Part shown: piece after piece, positions 45,241-53,980 of the stretch | How positions within the stretch are numbered: position 1 is the first letter of the stretch | How the letters are laid out: each line of letters begins with the position of its first letter | NCBI RefSeq assembly: GCF_011067135.1 | Contig: NZ_JAAMOW010000012.1 | Coordinates: 37,039-101,038, forward strand | Reading direction: 5' to 3' | Origin: Solimonas terrae | GTDB taxonomy: Bacteria; Pseudomonadota; Gammaproteobacteria; Nevskiales; Nevskiaceae | Length of the DNA stretch: 64,000 bases | Notes under the pieces: generated by a model | Told to the model about the DNA's origin: nothing | The model's input: the letters and a program-made list of their open reading frames with translations, nothing else | Database searches by the model: none | Position numbers and translations under genes: made by a program

Positions 45241-46545
45241 GTGCCTAAATCGCAGCTTCAGGATTCGACAAGAGAAAGATCAAGCGCTCCCCGACGGCGG
45301 TTGACGCCGGAAGCGCGACGCGCGCAGATCATCGAAGTGGCGAGGGAGGTGTTCAGCAAAGCGGGGGCTGGGCGAACCAGGATGCGCGACGTGGCCAAGG
45401 CCGCCGGCGTCACCGAGCAGCTTCTCTATCAGCACTTCGATTCACGCGAGGAGCTGTTCAAGCTGTCGGTTCTGGATCCGCTTGAGGAGATCGTCGAGAG
45501 ACTCGCTGCGCGACTGCGGGCACTCGTCAAGCGGACGCCGTCTGATCTCGAGATGCTCCATCGGCAATTGCACGAGGCATTTCTCGACAACGTGATCGCG
45601 ATGATTCCGCTGCTTGCGGCCGCGCAGTTCTCCGATCCTGAGAAGGGTCCGCAGTACTTCAGCGGGCATCTGATTCCAAGGATTCGCCGGAGCGTCGTAG
45701 GTCTCGTGCAGAGGTTGACCGGGATTGCACCACGGTCGGTTGCCATGGAAGTCGCGATGCGCGCGTTGCTCGGTGCGCACTTTGGCATCGCCCTCGAAAC
45801 CGTGCTGAGCCGCGCGCGTCTCGATGTCGATCGTACAGCGGAGCGGTTGTCGTCTCTTTTCGGCCCGGGTCTTGCCCGCGCGCATCTCGACAACATCTCG
45901 ACTGCGACGCGCAAGGGCGCCGTCAGGCGGAGGGCGCCTGCTGCGGCTGCTGGCGGGCGCAAACGTCTCCGGCGGGCCGAGCGTGAGGACGCCATCCTCG
46001 CGGCGGCGCGCGAAGTTTTTCTTCAGCACGGTCTCGCGGGGGCAAGAAGCAAGACCATCGCAGAACGGGCGGCGATTACTGAGGCTTTCATGTTTCGCTT
46101 GTTCGCCACCAAGGAAGAGATCTATGAAGCCGCGGTTCTGGTGCCAGTGACGCTGGGGCTTACGGAGCTTGCAGAAGGGGCTAGTCAAATCGTCGACGGT
46201 GAAACGGACGCAGCATTTCTTGAGCGCCTGAACCGTATTGCCTCAGCTTTTTTTTCGGAGTACGGCCGGCTTTGTATCGTTGCCTTGTTTGCCGAGCTCG
46301 GAGAGGGCCAAAAGTTTTACCGCAGATCGGTGGCGCCGAAACTGGTTCGGTTGCGCACGATCCTCGGTGAGCGATTCGACGTCGGCGAAGATCCCGACGG
46401 CGCCGAAATTCTGCGACGTGTGATTACCGGTGCAAACTGGGGGCTGAGCTTTGGTCCGCGCTGGCCGCGCCATGATCCCGACGATATCGTCGCCATCCTG
46501 ACGCGCCTGTTTACCGCCGGGATGCAGGTTCAGGTACGCGCGTAA
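45241..46545 (+). CDS. Transcriptional regulator made of two TetR units in tandem (1)
   Basis: A 434-residue protein, about twice the length of an ordinary TetR regulator. A first TetR HTH is at residues about 26-74 (TRMRDVAKAAGVTEQLLYQHFDSREELF), followed by a ligand-domain-like helical region, a linker rich in Arg/Ala (about 222-245) and a second TetR HTH at about 246-298 (ARSKTIAERAAITEAFMFRLFATKEEIY), with its own helical region. The start is a GTG. Both HTHs look intact. It lies between the acyl-CoA dehydrogenase and the enoyl-reductase genes and probably represses them. A homologous fusion is at 51238. Confidence 0.9.
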   Translation: MPKSQLQDSTRERSSAPRRRLTPEARRAQIIEVAREVFSKAGAGRTRMRDVAKAAGVTEQLLYQHFDSREELFKLSVLDPLEEIVERLAARLRALVKRTPSDLEMLHRQLHEAFLDNVIAMIPLLAAAQFSDPEKGPQYFSGHLIPRIRRSVVGLVQRLTGIAPRSVAMEVAMRALLGAHFGIALETVLSRARLDVDRTAERLSSLFGPGLARAHLDNISTATRKGAVRRRAPAAAAGGRKRLRRAEREDAILAAAREVFLQHGLAGARSKTIAERAAITEAFMFRLFATKEEIYEAAVLVPVTLGLTELAEGASQIVDGETDAAFLERLNRIASAFFSEYGRLCIVALFAELGEGQKFYRRSVAPKLVRLRTILGERFDVGEDPDGAEILRRVITGANWGLSFGPRWPRHDPDDIVAILTRLFTAGMQVQVRA

Positions 46546-46578
46546 GTCTTGCTTCCATGGGGCCTTGTCGTCATTGGC

Positions 46579-47643
46579 TCAGACGGCCGGCTGCATGTGG
46601 GCGTCGTGCCGAGTGACGCCAGGTAGATCGAGGATGAAATCCGCGCCGTAAGCGCTTGAAGCGGTCTGCATGCCCGGTTTGCGTTGACCGGCAAGGATGC
46701 GGCGAGCGATTTCGACTGCGGTCATGGCCGACAGCCGATACACCTCTGGCGTGTGCAGACTGGCGCGCATGGTGCGGCCAGCTGCGTCTCGTGCTTCGGC
46801 GACCAGTGTCGTGCGCAGCGTGCTGCGGACTTGTTCGGAAGGACCAGGCGGCAGACGCGCCAGCTGTCGCTGCAGCAACGCCTGACCGATGCGGGTTCCG
46901 AGCAGCCGGCGAAGCCAGCGCCACATGGATGCCTGCTGCTCCAAGGCGGGCGACGATTCAAAGAATACCTCGATGTTCGGGATGCGGCAGGACCACCAAG
47001 TTGTCGACACATCGCCCAGACTGATGGCGACCGCCGTGCGCGGACCATCGCCGAAATCGCACTGCAAGCGTAGCGGAGCGCTCAGTTCGATGAGTGTGCC
47101 GTCGTATCGTACGATCGTGCCGCGCGCAATGTTCTGCAGCAGCGTCTTCATGCTGCCGCGGCTCAGTCCTTCTATGCCCTTGATGAATAGCCGGATACCG
47201 ATAGCCTCGGGCAGATGAAGGTTCAGATGTGCCGCCAGGCAGTCGCTCGGCACGACGTCGAAGCCCGCACCCGGTAGCAGCATGACATCACGGGCGATCG
47301 CTTCGGCGTTGCGTGCCTGCAAGGCTTCGAGCACATCGACTTCGCCACAGAGATCAACGTAATCGGTGCCAGCAGCGAGGCACGCATCAACCATCGCCTC
47401 GCCTGTCTGCGCGTAAGGGCCAGCGACATGCAGCACCGCTGCCGCCTCAGCCACCAAGGCCTGCATGCGGGTTGTATCGTGCAGATCGATGGCGACCGTG
47501 CGCAGGCCATAGAAATGCGCAAGCGGCAACAGGCGTGCCTCTGAGCGACCGGCGAGGATGGGCTGGAGGCCTTGGCGTACGGCTTCCTCTACGATCAACC
47601 TCCCGGTGTAGCCGTTCGCACCGTAGATCAGCAGCGGCTTCAC
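46579..47643 (-). CDS. Saccharopine dehydrogenase-like trans-acting enoyl reductase family protein
   Basis: A 354-residue NAD(P)-dependent protein. The N-terminal dinucleotide-binding motif is LLIYGANGYTGRLIVEEAV, then VLHVAGPYAQTGEAMVDACLAAGTDYVDLCGEVDVLEAL, the Sacchrp_dh_NADP pattern shared with mycobacterial trans-acting enoyl reductases. MLLPGAGFDVVPSDCLAAHL is also typical. The GTG start overlaps the stop of the MDR gene upstream. Probably reduces a double bond of a pathway intermediate. Confidence 0.88.
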   Translation of the reverse strand: MKPLLIYGANGYTGRLIVEEAVRQGLQPILAGRSEARLLPLAHFYGLRTVAIDLHDTTRMQALVAEAAAVLHVAGPYAQTGEAMVDACLAAGTDYVDLCGEVDVLEALQARNAEAIARDVMLLPGAGFDVVPSDCLAAHLNLHLPEAIGIRLFIKGIEGLSRGSMKTLLQNIARGTIVRYDGTLIELSAPLRLQCDFGDGPRTAVAISLGDVSTTWWSCRIPNIEVFFESSPALEQQASMWRWLRRLLGTRIGQALLQRQLARLPPGPSEQVRSTLRTTLVAEARDAAGRTMRASLHTPEVYRLSAMTAVEIARRILAGQRKPGMQTASSAYGADFILDLPGVTRHDAHMQPAV

Positions 47644-48629
47644 GAATCCGCCTGTCGCCGTGTCAGAACGATCTTGCCCATCGTTTCGCCGGCCAGCATG
47701 CGGCGCAGACCCTCGACCGCATCAGTCATAAGCAGGACGTGCCCGACGTGGGGCTTGATCCCGGCTTGCGCGACGAAATCCAACAGTTCCAGGAATTCAT
47801 GCAAGGTGCCGTCGAAGCTGCCCACGATCGTGATCTGCTCGATGAACACCCTGGCGAGGTCGAGCGTCGCTTCGAGGCCGGATGCACCGCCGGCGACGAC
47901 GACGACGCCACCGGCCTTCACGTGCTTGATCGAGTGTGCGAACGTCGCAGTTCCCACCAAGTCGAATACCGCATCGACCGGGGCCGGCAGGGATTCGCCC
48001 GATTCAAAGCAGCGCTGTGCTCCGAGCCGAAGCGCGAGTTCGCGCTTGGTGGCGCCTCGACCCGTCGCCCAGACCCGTAGGCCAGCGGCGTGGCCGAGTT
48101 GGATGAGCGCAGTTGCCACACCGCCTGAGGCACCTTGCACGAGCACGGTTTGGCCTGGACGCACGCGCGCTTTCGTGAACAGCATACGGTAGGCGGTGAG
48201 CCAGGTCGCGCCGAGGATCGCCGCGGTGTCACGCGCGATGCCCGCCGGCAACGGTACCGCGTTGCGCGTCGGCACTGCCACGAAATCTGCAAAAGTGCCT
48301 TGAACCTCTTCGGCAAGCACGGTTCGTCGTGGATCGAGCGTCTCGTCGCCGCGCCAGTCCGGGTCCCCCATCAGCGGATAGAGGGCCACCGGCGTTCCGT
48401 CATCGAGCGTACCGGCGCCGTCACTGCCAAGAATCATGGGGAAGGCTTCGGGGCGCCCATTCATGCCGCCCAGACCGCGCAGCGTCCACAGGTCGTGCCA
48501 ATTCAGGCTGGCGGCCTCGAGCTTGACTCGAACCCAGCCAACACGAGGTGATGGTGCCGGGCGCTCGCCCACCACCACGGCCGACAGAGGGTCGTTGAAG
48601 TTCGGCGCTTCAGCATAAACCGCGAACAT
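47640..48629 (-). CDS. Zinc-binding-type alcohol dehydrogenase/quinone oxidoreductase (MDR)
   Basis: A 329-residue medium-chain dehydrogenase. The N-terminal GroES-like half has LNWHDLWTLRGLGGMNG and PMILGSDGAGTLDDG; the NADPH half has VLVQGASGGVATALIQLGHAAGLRVWATGRG. No structural zinc cysteine cluster is present, so a quinone/enoyl oxidoreductase is most likely. Divergent from the second amidohydrolase gene, with which it shares the AT-rich operator region. Confidence 0.9.
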   Translation of the reverse strand: MFAVYAEAPNFNDPLSAVVVGERPAPSPRVGWVRVKLEAASLNWHDLWTLRGLGGMNGRPEAFPMILGSDGAGTLDDGTPVALYPLMGDPDWRGDETLDPRRTVLAEEVQGTFADFVAVPTRNAVPLPAGIARDTAAILGATWLTAYRMLFTKARVRPGQTVLVQGASGGVATALIQLGHAAGLRVWATGRGATKRELALRLGAQRCFESGESLPAPVDAVFDLVGTATFAHSIKHVKAGGVVVVAGGASGLEATLDLARVFIEQITIVGSFDGTLHEFLELLDFVAQAGIKPHVGHVLLMTDAVEGLRRMLAGETMGKIVLTRRQADS

Positions 48630-48685
48630 TTTTTCTCCTCGTTGTACAAGTCGTATTGATTTTCGACGGGAACAATACTAGCCTC

Positions 48686-48710
48686 GTACTATGTATAGTA
48701 CAAACTATAG
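48686..48710. promoter_or_regulatory. Operator region between MDR and second amidohydrolase genes
   Basis: GTACTAT-GT-ATAGTAC is a 7-bp-arm palindrome (48686-48701), overlapping TATAGTACAAACTATAG (48694-48710), which matches the site at 35593 in 15 of 17 positions. It is 16 nt before the amidohydrolase start and in a divergent promoter, so one regulator could control both directions. Confidence 0.55.
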
Positions 48711-48725
48711 TAATAGAGGTGAGCC

Positions 48726-49961
48726 ATGAGCACGTCGAGTCAGATTTCAGCGCCGCAGCCCTATCCGGCCGCGCTTGCGCCGTTTGCGGGTCAGATCAAC
48801 GACATCGACAGTCACGAGTGCACGCCGATCCAGAACTGGACGGAGGAGTTTGGTGCGGCGATTGGTCCGTTGCGTGATGCGTGTCTGCCGATCGCCAATC
48901 AACACGCTGGTCGACCGGCCGGTGCGGCGATGCCGCCACCACTGATTGACGACCAGCCGATCGATGCGCAAACGGTGTGGCAGCGAAAGATGGAGTACGC
49001 GCCCGGTGCGTTCGAATTCCGCCGTCGTCTGCGCGTGCTTGATCTTACGGGCGTGAGGCGTCAGATCCTGTTTCCGGGTGCGGCGGGTGTGTTTGCACAT
49101 GGCCTCATTAACAAGGCAGACGATCCGACGGTCTTCAAGTCGATCACGAGCGACCGCAGGGGGTACGGAACGCGCATGGTCGACCTCTACAACGACTGGT
49201 GCGCCCGGCAGTCCCGCGAGCAGGACCGGGTCCGTCCTGCGGCGATCCTTGTCGGAGACAACCCGGCAGAACTCCACGAGCGTCTGAGGCGCATCGTTGA
49301 CAGCGGCGTGCGCGCCGTCATGATCTCACCCGACACGCCGCCCGGCGGCATGTCGCCCGCGCATCCCGATCTCGATCCGGTCTGGGCGCTGGCAGCTAGT
49401 GCGGGATGCCCGATCCTTGCCCACATCGCGATCAGTGAGAATTTCCTGCGCACGATGACCTGGCGGGAGGCTCCGGACTTCGAAGGATGGAAGGTCGGCG
49501 GGGAGTTTTCCCTCGATCCATGGACGCTGTCGACGATTCATTTCGCCGTGCAGAACTACGTGACGACAATGGTGATGGGCGGGGTCTTTCAGCGCCATCC
49601 GAAACTTGCTTTCGGCTGTGCGGAATTCACCGGGCATTGGGTTGGCCCAATGGCCGAAAACCTTGACCGCTGGCATCTGAACTCGCCGTTCCCCAGCAAC
49701 AAGGCGGAGCGGCCGCTCAAGCGAATGCCCTCCGAATTTCTGCGCGAAAACCTGCGCGTCATGTCGTTCGACTTCGAGCCTGTCGGGGACTACATCAAGC
49801 GCTACGGGCTTGAAGAAGTCTATTGCTACGCAAGCGATTTCCCCCATCACGAAGGCGGCAAGGACCCGATGAACCGATTCCTTGTGAGCCTGGAGGGACA
49901 TTCGCCCGATACGGTCCGGCGCTTCTTTGTCGAAAACGGCAAGACCTTGCTGCCGGATTGA
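48726..49961 (+). CDS. Amidohydrolase family 2 protein (ACMSD-like), paralogue 2
   Basis: A 411-residue paralogue of the protein at 35632. Same motifs: NDIDSHECTP, QILFPGAAGVFAH, YNDWCARQSREQDRVRP, DTPPGGMSP, ILAHIAISENF, FSLDPWTLSTIHFAVQNYV and YASDFPHHEGGKDP. It also has an SDR gene 5 nt downstream, repeating the amidohydrolase-SDR arrangement of the first copy. Function as for paralogue 1; different substrate range or isomer is a reasonable guess. Confidence 0.85.
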   Translation: MSTSSQISAPQPYPAALAPFAGQINDIDSHECTPIQNWTEEFGAAIGPLRDACLPIANQHAGRPAGAAMPPPLIDDQPIDAQTVWQRKMEYAPGAFEFRRRLRVLDLTGVRRQILFPGAAGVFAHGLINKADDPTVFKSITSDRRGYGTRMVDLYNDWCARQSREQDRVRPAAILVGDNPAELHERLRRIVDSGVRAVMISPDTPPGGMSPAHPDLDPVWALAASAGCPILAHIAISENFLRTMTWREAPDFEGWKVGGEFSLDPWTLSTIHFAVQNYVTTMVMGGVFQRHPKLAFGCAEFTGHWVGPMAENLDRWHLNSPFPSNKAERPLKRMPSEFLRENLRVMSFDFEPVGDYIKRYGLEEVYCYASDFPHHEGGKDPMNRFLVSLEGHSPDTVRRFFVENGKTLLPD

Positions 49962-49965
49962 TGCC

Positions 49966-50751
49966 ATGGGTCGTCTGCAAGACAAGGTGGCCATCGTTAC
50001 CGGGGCGGGGCGTGGTATCGGGCGGGGCATCGCGCTGGCATATGCCAAAGAGGGCGCGCGCGTCGTTGTGAGTTCGCGGTCGAGCGCGGCCGTTGAACGG
50101 GTCGTCGCTGAGATTTGCGCAGACAAGGGCAAGGCGATCGGCATGGCCGTCGATGTCGGGGATCGCGAGGCGGTGTTTCGGATGGTGGAAGAGGCCGTAC
50201 AGGCCTATGGCGCGGTCGACATCCTCGTCAACAACGCGCAGGGATTTGGCCCGGCGCGAAGCCCGGCGCCTGCGCCGGTGATCCAGCCGCTTGAGACGCT
50301 CGACGAAGACGAATGGGAGCACACGTTCCGGACCGGCGTCCAGGCGACGCTTTGGGGCATGAAGGCGGTTTTCCCGTACATGAAGACGCGGGGCGGCAAG
50401 ATCATCAATTTCGCATCGGAGTTCGGCATCGCCGGCAATCCGGGTTCTGCGGCTTACAACAGCAACAAGGAGGCGGTGCGCGGCCTGTCTCGTACCGCAG
50501 CTCGCGAATGGGGGCCATACGGCATCAACGTCAATTTGATCATCCCGATGGTTCGCACTGATGCGATGGAGGCGTTGGAGCGGGCGGATCCGGACGGCAT
50601 GCGCGCGATCACGCAGCAGATTCCCCTGCGTCGCTTCGGTGATTCGCTAAAGGACGCCGGGCCGGTTGCGGTCTTTCTCGCATGCGCGGATTCCGACTAT
50701 CTGACCGGCATGAACGTGATGCTCGACGGTGGGCACTGCCTCCTCACCTAA
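49966..50751 (+). CDS. Short-chain dehydrogenase/reductase (second)
   Basis: A 261-residue classical SDR: KVAIVTGAGRGIGRGIALAYA, VVVSSRSS (Ser/Arg at this position suggests NADP), NNAQ in place of the usual NNAG, and the catalytic region FASEFGIAGNPGSAAYNSNKEAVRGL with YxxxK. The ATG at 49966 follows the amidohydrolase stop by 4 nt. Same order as at 36881, so amidohydrolase and SDR probably act sequentially. Confidence 0.92.
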   Translation: MGRLQDKVAIVTGAGRGIGRGIALAYAKEGARVVVSSRSSAAVERVVAEICADKGKAIGMAVDVGDREAVFRMVEEAVQAYGAVDILVNNAQGFGPARSPAPAPVIQPLETLDEDEWEHTFRTGVQATLWGMKAVFPYMKTRGGKIINFASEFGIAGNPGSAAYNSNKEAVRGLSRTAAREWGPYGINVNLIIPMVRTDAMEALERADPDGMRAITQQIPLRRFGDSLKDAGPVAVFLACADSDYLTGMNVMLDGGHCLLT

Positions 50752-50767
50752 GCGGAAGGGATCAGTC

Positions 50768-51241
50768 ATGCAATTTCATCACATGTGCATCGTGACACGG
50801 CAGCTCGATCGGCAGATCGACTTCTGGCGCGAGATTATGGGGTTCACGCTGGCAGTCAGAACGTCGATCCCGGACGGCGACGCTGCCGGACCGACCGTAT
50901 TCGCGCCGCGTTCGCTGATGCGAGACACCTTTGGCGATGAGAGCGCTCGCGCCACGGTGGCGCTGATGACGTCTGCCGACGGCGCCATGATCGAACTCCT
51001 GGCGCCGGAGCACCCGTCGGTTGAATCCACACCAGCGGCGCAGCTGCTGTATCGCCATACGGGGATCCATGAGCTGGCACTTGCCGTCAGTGACATCGAT
51101 GTCTTCTTCGACAAAGTGCGCCGCGCAGGCCATCGACTGCAGACGGATTACGTGTGGTCATGCGCAAACCTCGGACGTTCCTTCATCTTCTACGATCCGG
51201 AGGGCAACATGATCCAGATATGGGAGCCGACCGCCGTATGA
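50768..51241 (+). CDS. VOC family protein (glyoxalase/dioxygenase fold)
   Basis: A 157-residue vicinal-oxygen-chelate protein: FHHMCIVTRQLDRQIDFWREIMGF at the N-terminus (His metal ligand), GIHELALAVSDIDVFFDKVRRAGH in the second module (His), and RSFIFYDPEGNMIQIWEP with Glu ligand near the end. It could be an epimerase, lyase or dioxygenase acting on a pathway intermediate. The start at 50768 has a GGAAGG-like ribosome-binding site. Its stop overlaps the start of the tandem-TetR gene (ATGA). Confidence 0.9.
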   Translation: MQFHHMCIVTRQLDRQIDFWREIMGFTLAVRTSIPDGDAAGPTVFAPRSLMRDTFGDESARATVALMTSADGAMIELLAPEHPSVESTPAAQLLYRHTGIHELALAVSDIDVFFDKVRRAGHRLQTDYVWSCANLGRSFIFYDPEGNMIQIWEPTAV

Positions 51242-52530
51242 GCACCGGGCCTGCGCCAGCGCGTCGCCGGCTCAGCGCATCGGCGCGGCGCGAGCAAATC
51301 ATCGACTCGGCGCGCGCGGTCTGGTGCCGCGCGGGGGCACAACGCACCACCGTGCGGGAAATCGCCAGCGAAGCGGGCATCACGGAACATTTCGTCTACC
51401 AGCACTTTGCCTCGCGCGAGGAAATATTTCAGTTGGCCGTGCTGGCGCCGCGCAACGAAGCGCTCCGCCGTCTGCGCGGGCGCCTACGGGATGTCGTGCC
51501 GGGACGCGTTGGGGCTCTTCACGATATTCATTGCGCGTTTCTGGCTGAGCTGCCGGCATTGATCCCGTTGCTGTCGGCTGCTCAGTTCGCTGACCCGGTC
51601 GACGGGCCGCGCTTCTACGGTTCGGTCTTGCTGCCCATGCTGGGCGACAGCATGCAGGCATCACTTGCCGCAATGAGCGGACTGGCGCCTGGATCTTTGC
51701 AGATGGGCCTTGCGATACGTGCGCTCGTCGGCATGCATTTCGGCATTGCGCTGGAGAGTGTGCTTGAAGAGGAGAGCGTCAATGTCGCGCGCGTCGCGGC
51801 CTCGCTCAAGTGGATTACCGGCAGTGATCTCGGGCACGTCCGCCGGGATGGGTTACCGGCCTTGCCTGCTGCCCGCACCGTGCGTCCCCGCGTCGTCCCC
51901 ATGCGCCTGGACGATATGCCGATCGTGGGGCGCAAACAGTTGCCCCGCGCCGAACGCACAGCGGTGATTCTGGAGGCTGCGCGAGCGGTATTTCTCGCGC
52001 GTGGACTGCGCGGTGCTCGTAGCCGCGATCTGGCGCAGCGCGCGGGTATCACGGAAGCGTTTCTCCTGCGCATCTACAGATCGAAGCAGCAACTGTACGA
52101 CGACGCGGTCTTGAAGCCGCTGTCGTCTGCGTTCGCAAGCCTGGCCATGCAGACCAAGGCGCTGCGCAGTACGACGGTGCGTGCCGATATCCCAGAGGCT
52201 TACCTGCGCCTTGCAGTTCCATTCTTCGCTTCGTATGGCGCTCTGTTCGTTGGTGCGCTGTTCTCGGAACTCGGAGAGGCGAGGCGCTATTTCCATGCTG
52301 CGCTTGTACCGCACCTGCGCGAAATCGAAACGACACTTGCGGTGGCGTTGCCAGGCGGAGTTGATCCGAGGGTCATACGTCGTGCGATTTCGGGTGCGTG
52401 CTGGGCGGTGAATTTCGGCGAAGGCGAGTGCGGTGGCGACCGCATCGTCGAAATGCTCACGGTTCTGTTGAAGGGATGTGCCGCGGGTGGTCGTAGCCGC
52501 CTCTCGGCGCGCGCGCGATCAGGGGCATGA
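51238..52530 (+). CDS. Transcriptional regulator made of two TetR units in tandem (2)
   Basis: A 430-residue homologue of the regulator at 45241, again double-length. First HTH about residues 16-64 (TTVREIASEAGITEHFVYQHFASREEIF), second about 236-290 (ARSRDLAQRAGITEAFLLRIYRSKQQLY). The regions between, such as LIPLLSAAQFADPVDGPRFY, align with LLAAAQFSDPEKGPQYF of the other protein, so the two are full-length duplicates. It overlaps the VOC gene by ATGA and is thus part of the 48726-52530 operon, giving autoregulation through the palindrome at 48686. Confidence 0.9.
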   Translation: MSTGPAPARRRLSASARREQIIDSARAVWCRAGAQRTTVREIASEAGITEHFVYQHFASREEIFQLAVLAPRNEALRRLRGRLRDVVPGRVGALHDIHCAFLAELPALIPLLSAAQFADPVDGPRFYGSVLLPMLGDSMQASLAAMSGLAPGSLQMGLAIRALVGMHFGIALESVLEEESVNVARVAASLKWITGSDLGHVRRDGLPALPAARTVRPRVVPMRLDDMPIVGRKQLPRAERTAVILEAARAVFLARGLRGARSRDLAQRAGITEAFLLRIYRSKQQLYDDAVLKPLSSAFASLAMQTKALRSTTVRADIPEAYLRLAVPFFASYGALFVGALFSELGEARRYFHAALVPHLREIETTLAVALPGGVDPRVIRRAISGACWAVNFGEGECGGDRIVEMLTVLLKGCAAGGRSRLSARARSGA

Positions 52531-52557
52531 TCTTCTTGATGCGGGGAGGAGGCGGCT

Positions 52558-53277
52558 GTGAATAGCTTGCAACAGCGTATCTGCTTGTGGTGTGCACCGG
52601 TCTTTCTGCTACTGGTTGGCGTCGGTTTTGCCGGCCTTGCCGGATTCCTGCCGCCGCCGTCGCCGGATTTGACCGCAGAAGCGGTCGCCAAGCTCTATGG
52701 CGACCACGCAGTCCGCATCAAGGCGGGCATGCTGCTCTGCCTGGCGGCGTCCGGGCTCGTCGTGCCGTTTGCCGCCGTTCTCGCGCAGCAGATGCGGCGC
52801 ATGCCCGGCTGTGACGCCGCACTTGCCAGTACGCAGTTGGTAGCAGGCGCGGCAACATCACTGCTGGTCTGCTTTCCAAGTCTCATTCTCGCGTGTGCGG
52901 CGTATCGACCCGGGCGCAGCCCGGAGCTCACGCAGCTTCTCAACGATCTGGGCTGGTTCACCTTCATTTTTCCGTTCCCGCTGGTGACTATCCAGGCGCT
53001 GGCCGTAGGGCTCGCGATCCTGCTGAGCAGGCAAGCTCAGAGCGTGTTTCCGCGCTGGTCCGGGTATCTCAACCTCTGGTTTGCATTTCTTGCGGTACCG
53101 GGCGGGATCGGGATGTTCTTCAAATCCGGGCCATTCGCGTGGGATGGAGTGTTCGTTTTCTGGATTCCGTTGACCGCCTATTTTCTGTGGTATGCGATGA
53201 CGTTCCTGCTCCTGCGTGGCGCGATTGCCCGCCAGCCACAAAGTGATGCTGCGGGCGCCGACTCGTTGACGTCCTAG
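52558..53277 (+). CDS. Membrane protein of unknown function
   Basis: A 239-residue polytopic protein with about six hydrophobic segments, starting at a GTG with GGAGGA upstream. I recognise no family motif; the pattern (SPDLTAEAVAKLYGDHAVRIKAGMLLCL) suggests a small DUF-type membrane protein found with hydrocarbon and terpenoid degradation genes, but this is not certain. It is 27 nt after the second tandem-TetR gene and probably its operon partner. Convergent, with a 4-bp overlap, with the NUDIX gene. Confidence 0.7.
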   Translation: MNSLQQRICLWCAPVFLLLVGVGFAGLAGFLPPPSPDLTAEAVAKLYGDHAVRIKAGMLLCLAASGLVVPFAAVLAQQMRRMPGCDAALASTQLVAGAATSLLVCFPSLILACAAYRPGRSPELTQLLNDLGWFTFIFPFPLVTIQALAVGLAILLSRQAQSVFPRWSGYLNLWFAFLAVPGGIGMFFKSGPFAWDGVFVFWIPLTAYFLWYAMTFLLLRGAIARQPQSDAAGADSLTS

Positions 53278-53885
53278 TCCTGGGCCGGCCAGATGTGCCG
53301 GATGCGTGTGCCTTCGCTGATCATGCGCATCGACTCGTCGGTACGCTGATAGAAATCGAAGCGATCGCTGCTGCCGCGGTCGAAGATCAGGTCGATGTCG
53401 AAGTCGTGCGCCGGCGTCCAAAGCTCGTGTTCGGGAACTTCGCTGCGCTCATACCACCCAGCTTCTAGCACCTCCGGCGGTGACGGTCGCAGCGGCAGGC
53501 GCTTTTCGATTTTCGCGATGAAGACGACGTGGACTTGATTCATCGAAGGCAGACTGAGCATGCCGAAGGGAATCAGCGTGGCTCGATCGAGCACGAGACC
53601 GACTTCCTCCTCGATTTCGCGCACGGCTGCCGCCTCCAGCGATTCGTGGGCCTCGACGTAGCCCCCGGGCACAGACAGCATGCCTGCATAGGGATCCTGA
53701 CCGCGGCGCATCATCAGCATACGTCCTTCAGCGAAGACGGCGGTCAGCACGAGCAGCTGAGGCCCCTGATAACGCACAAAGCCACAGCGTGTGCACACAC
53801 AGCGATCGACGTGGTCGTTCTCGAGGCGACGCATCTCTGCGGGAGCTCCGCACTTGCTGCAGAAGCGCTCAGGTTCTGCGTTCAT
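53274..53885 (-). CDS. NUDIX hydrolase with N-terminal zinc ribbon
   Basis: A 203-residue NUDIX protein. A zinc ribbon (CSKCGAPAEM ... CVCTRCGFVRY) precedes the NUDIX box GYVEAHESLEAAAVREIEEEVGL, which fits Gx5Ex7REUxEExGU. Family members hydrolyse nucleoside diphosphates linked to other groups (NADH, ADP-ribose, CoA). The ATG at 53885 is chosen; the frame continues 85 codons upstream without coding character and across the divergent promoter. In a CoA-rich pathway a CoA- or NAD-derivative substrate is plausible. Confidence 0.9.
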   Translation of the reverse strand: MNAEPERFCSKCGAPAEMRRLENDHVDRCVCTRCGFVRYQGPQLLVLTAVFAEGRMLMMRRGQDPYAGMLSVPGGYVEAHESLEAAAVREIEEEVGLVLDRATLIPFGMLSLPSMNQVHVVFIAKIEKRLPLRPSPPEVLEAGWYERSEVPEHELWTPAHDFDIDLIFDRGSSDRFDFYQRTDESMRMISEGTRIRHIWPAQD

Positions 53886-53980
53886 CCGCTGAAGGTCCTC
53901 GTGGGGCGCACAGATGGTATCGCTGGCAATGGCTAAGGAGTTATTGTTACTATATTGAATGTAAATTGCACATATCGAAT
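53886..53980. promoter_or_regulatory. AT-rich divergent promoter between NUDIX and FMN reductase genes
   Basis: The 95 bp between the two start codons contain a markedly AT-rich block (53940-53985) with an imperfect inverted arrangement ATATT...AATAT (53952-53982). It is similar in style to the other regulated divergent promoters of the cluster. No exact motif match. Confidence 0.35.
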
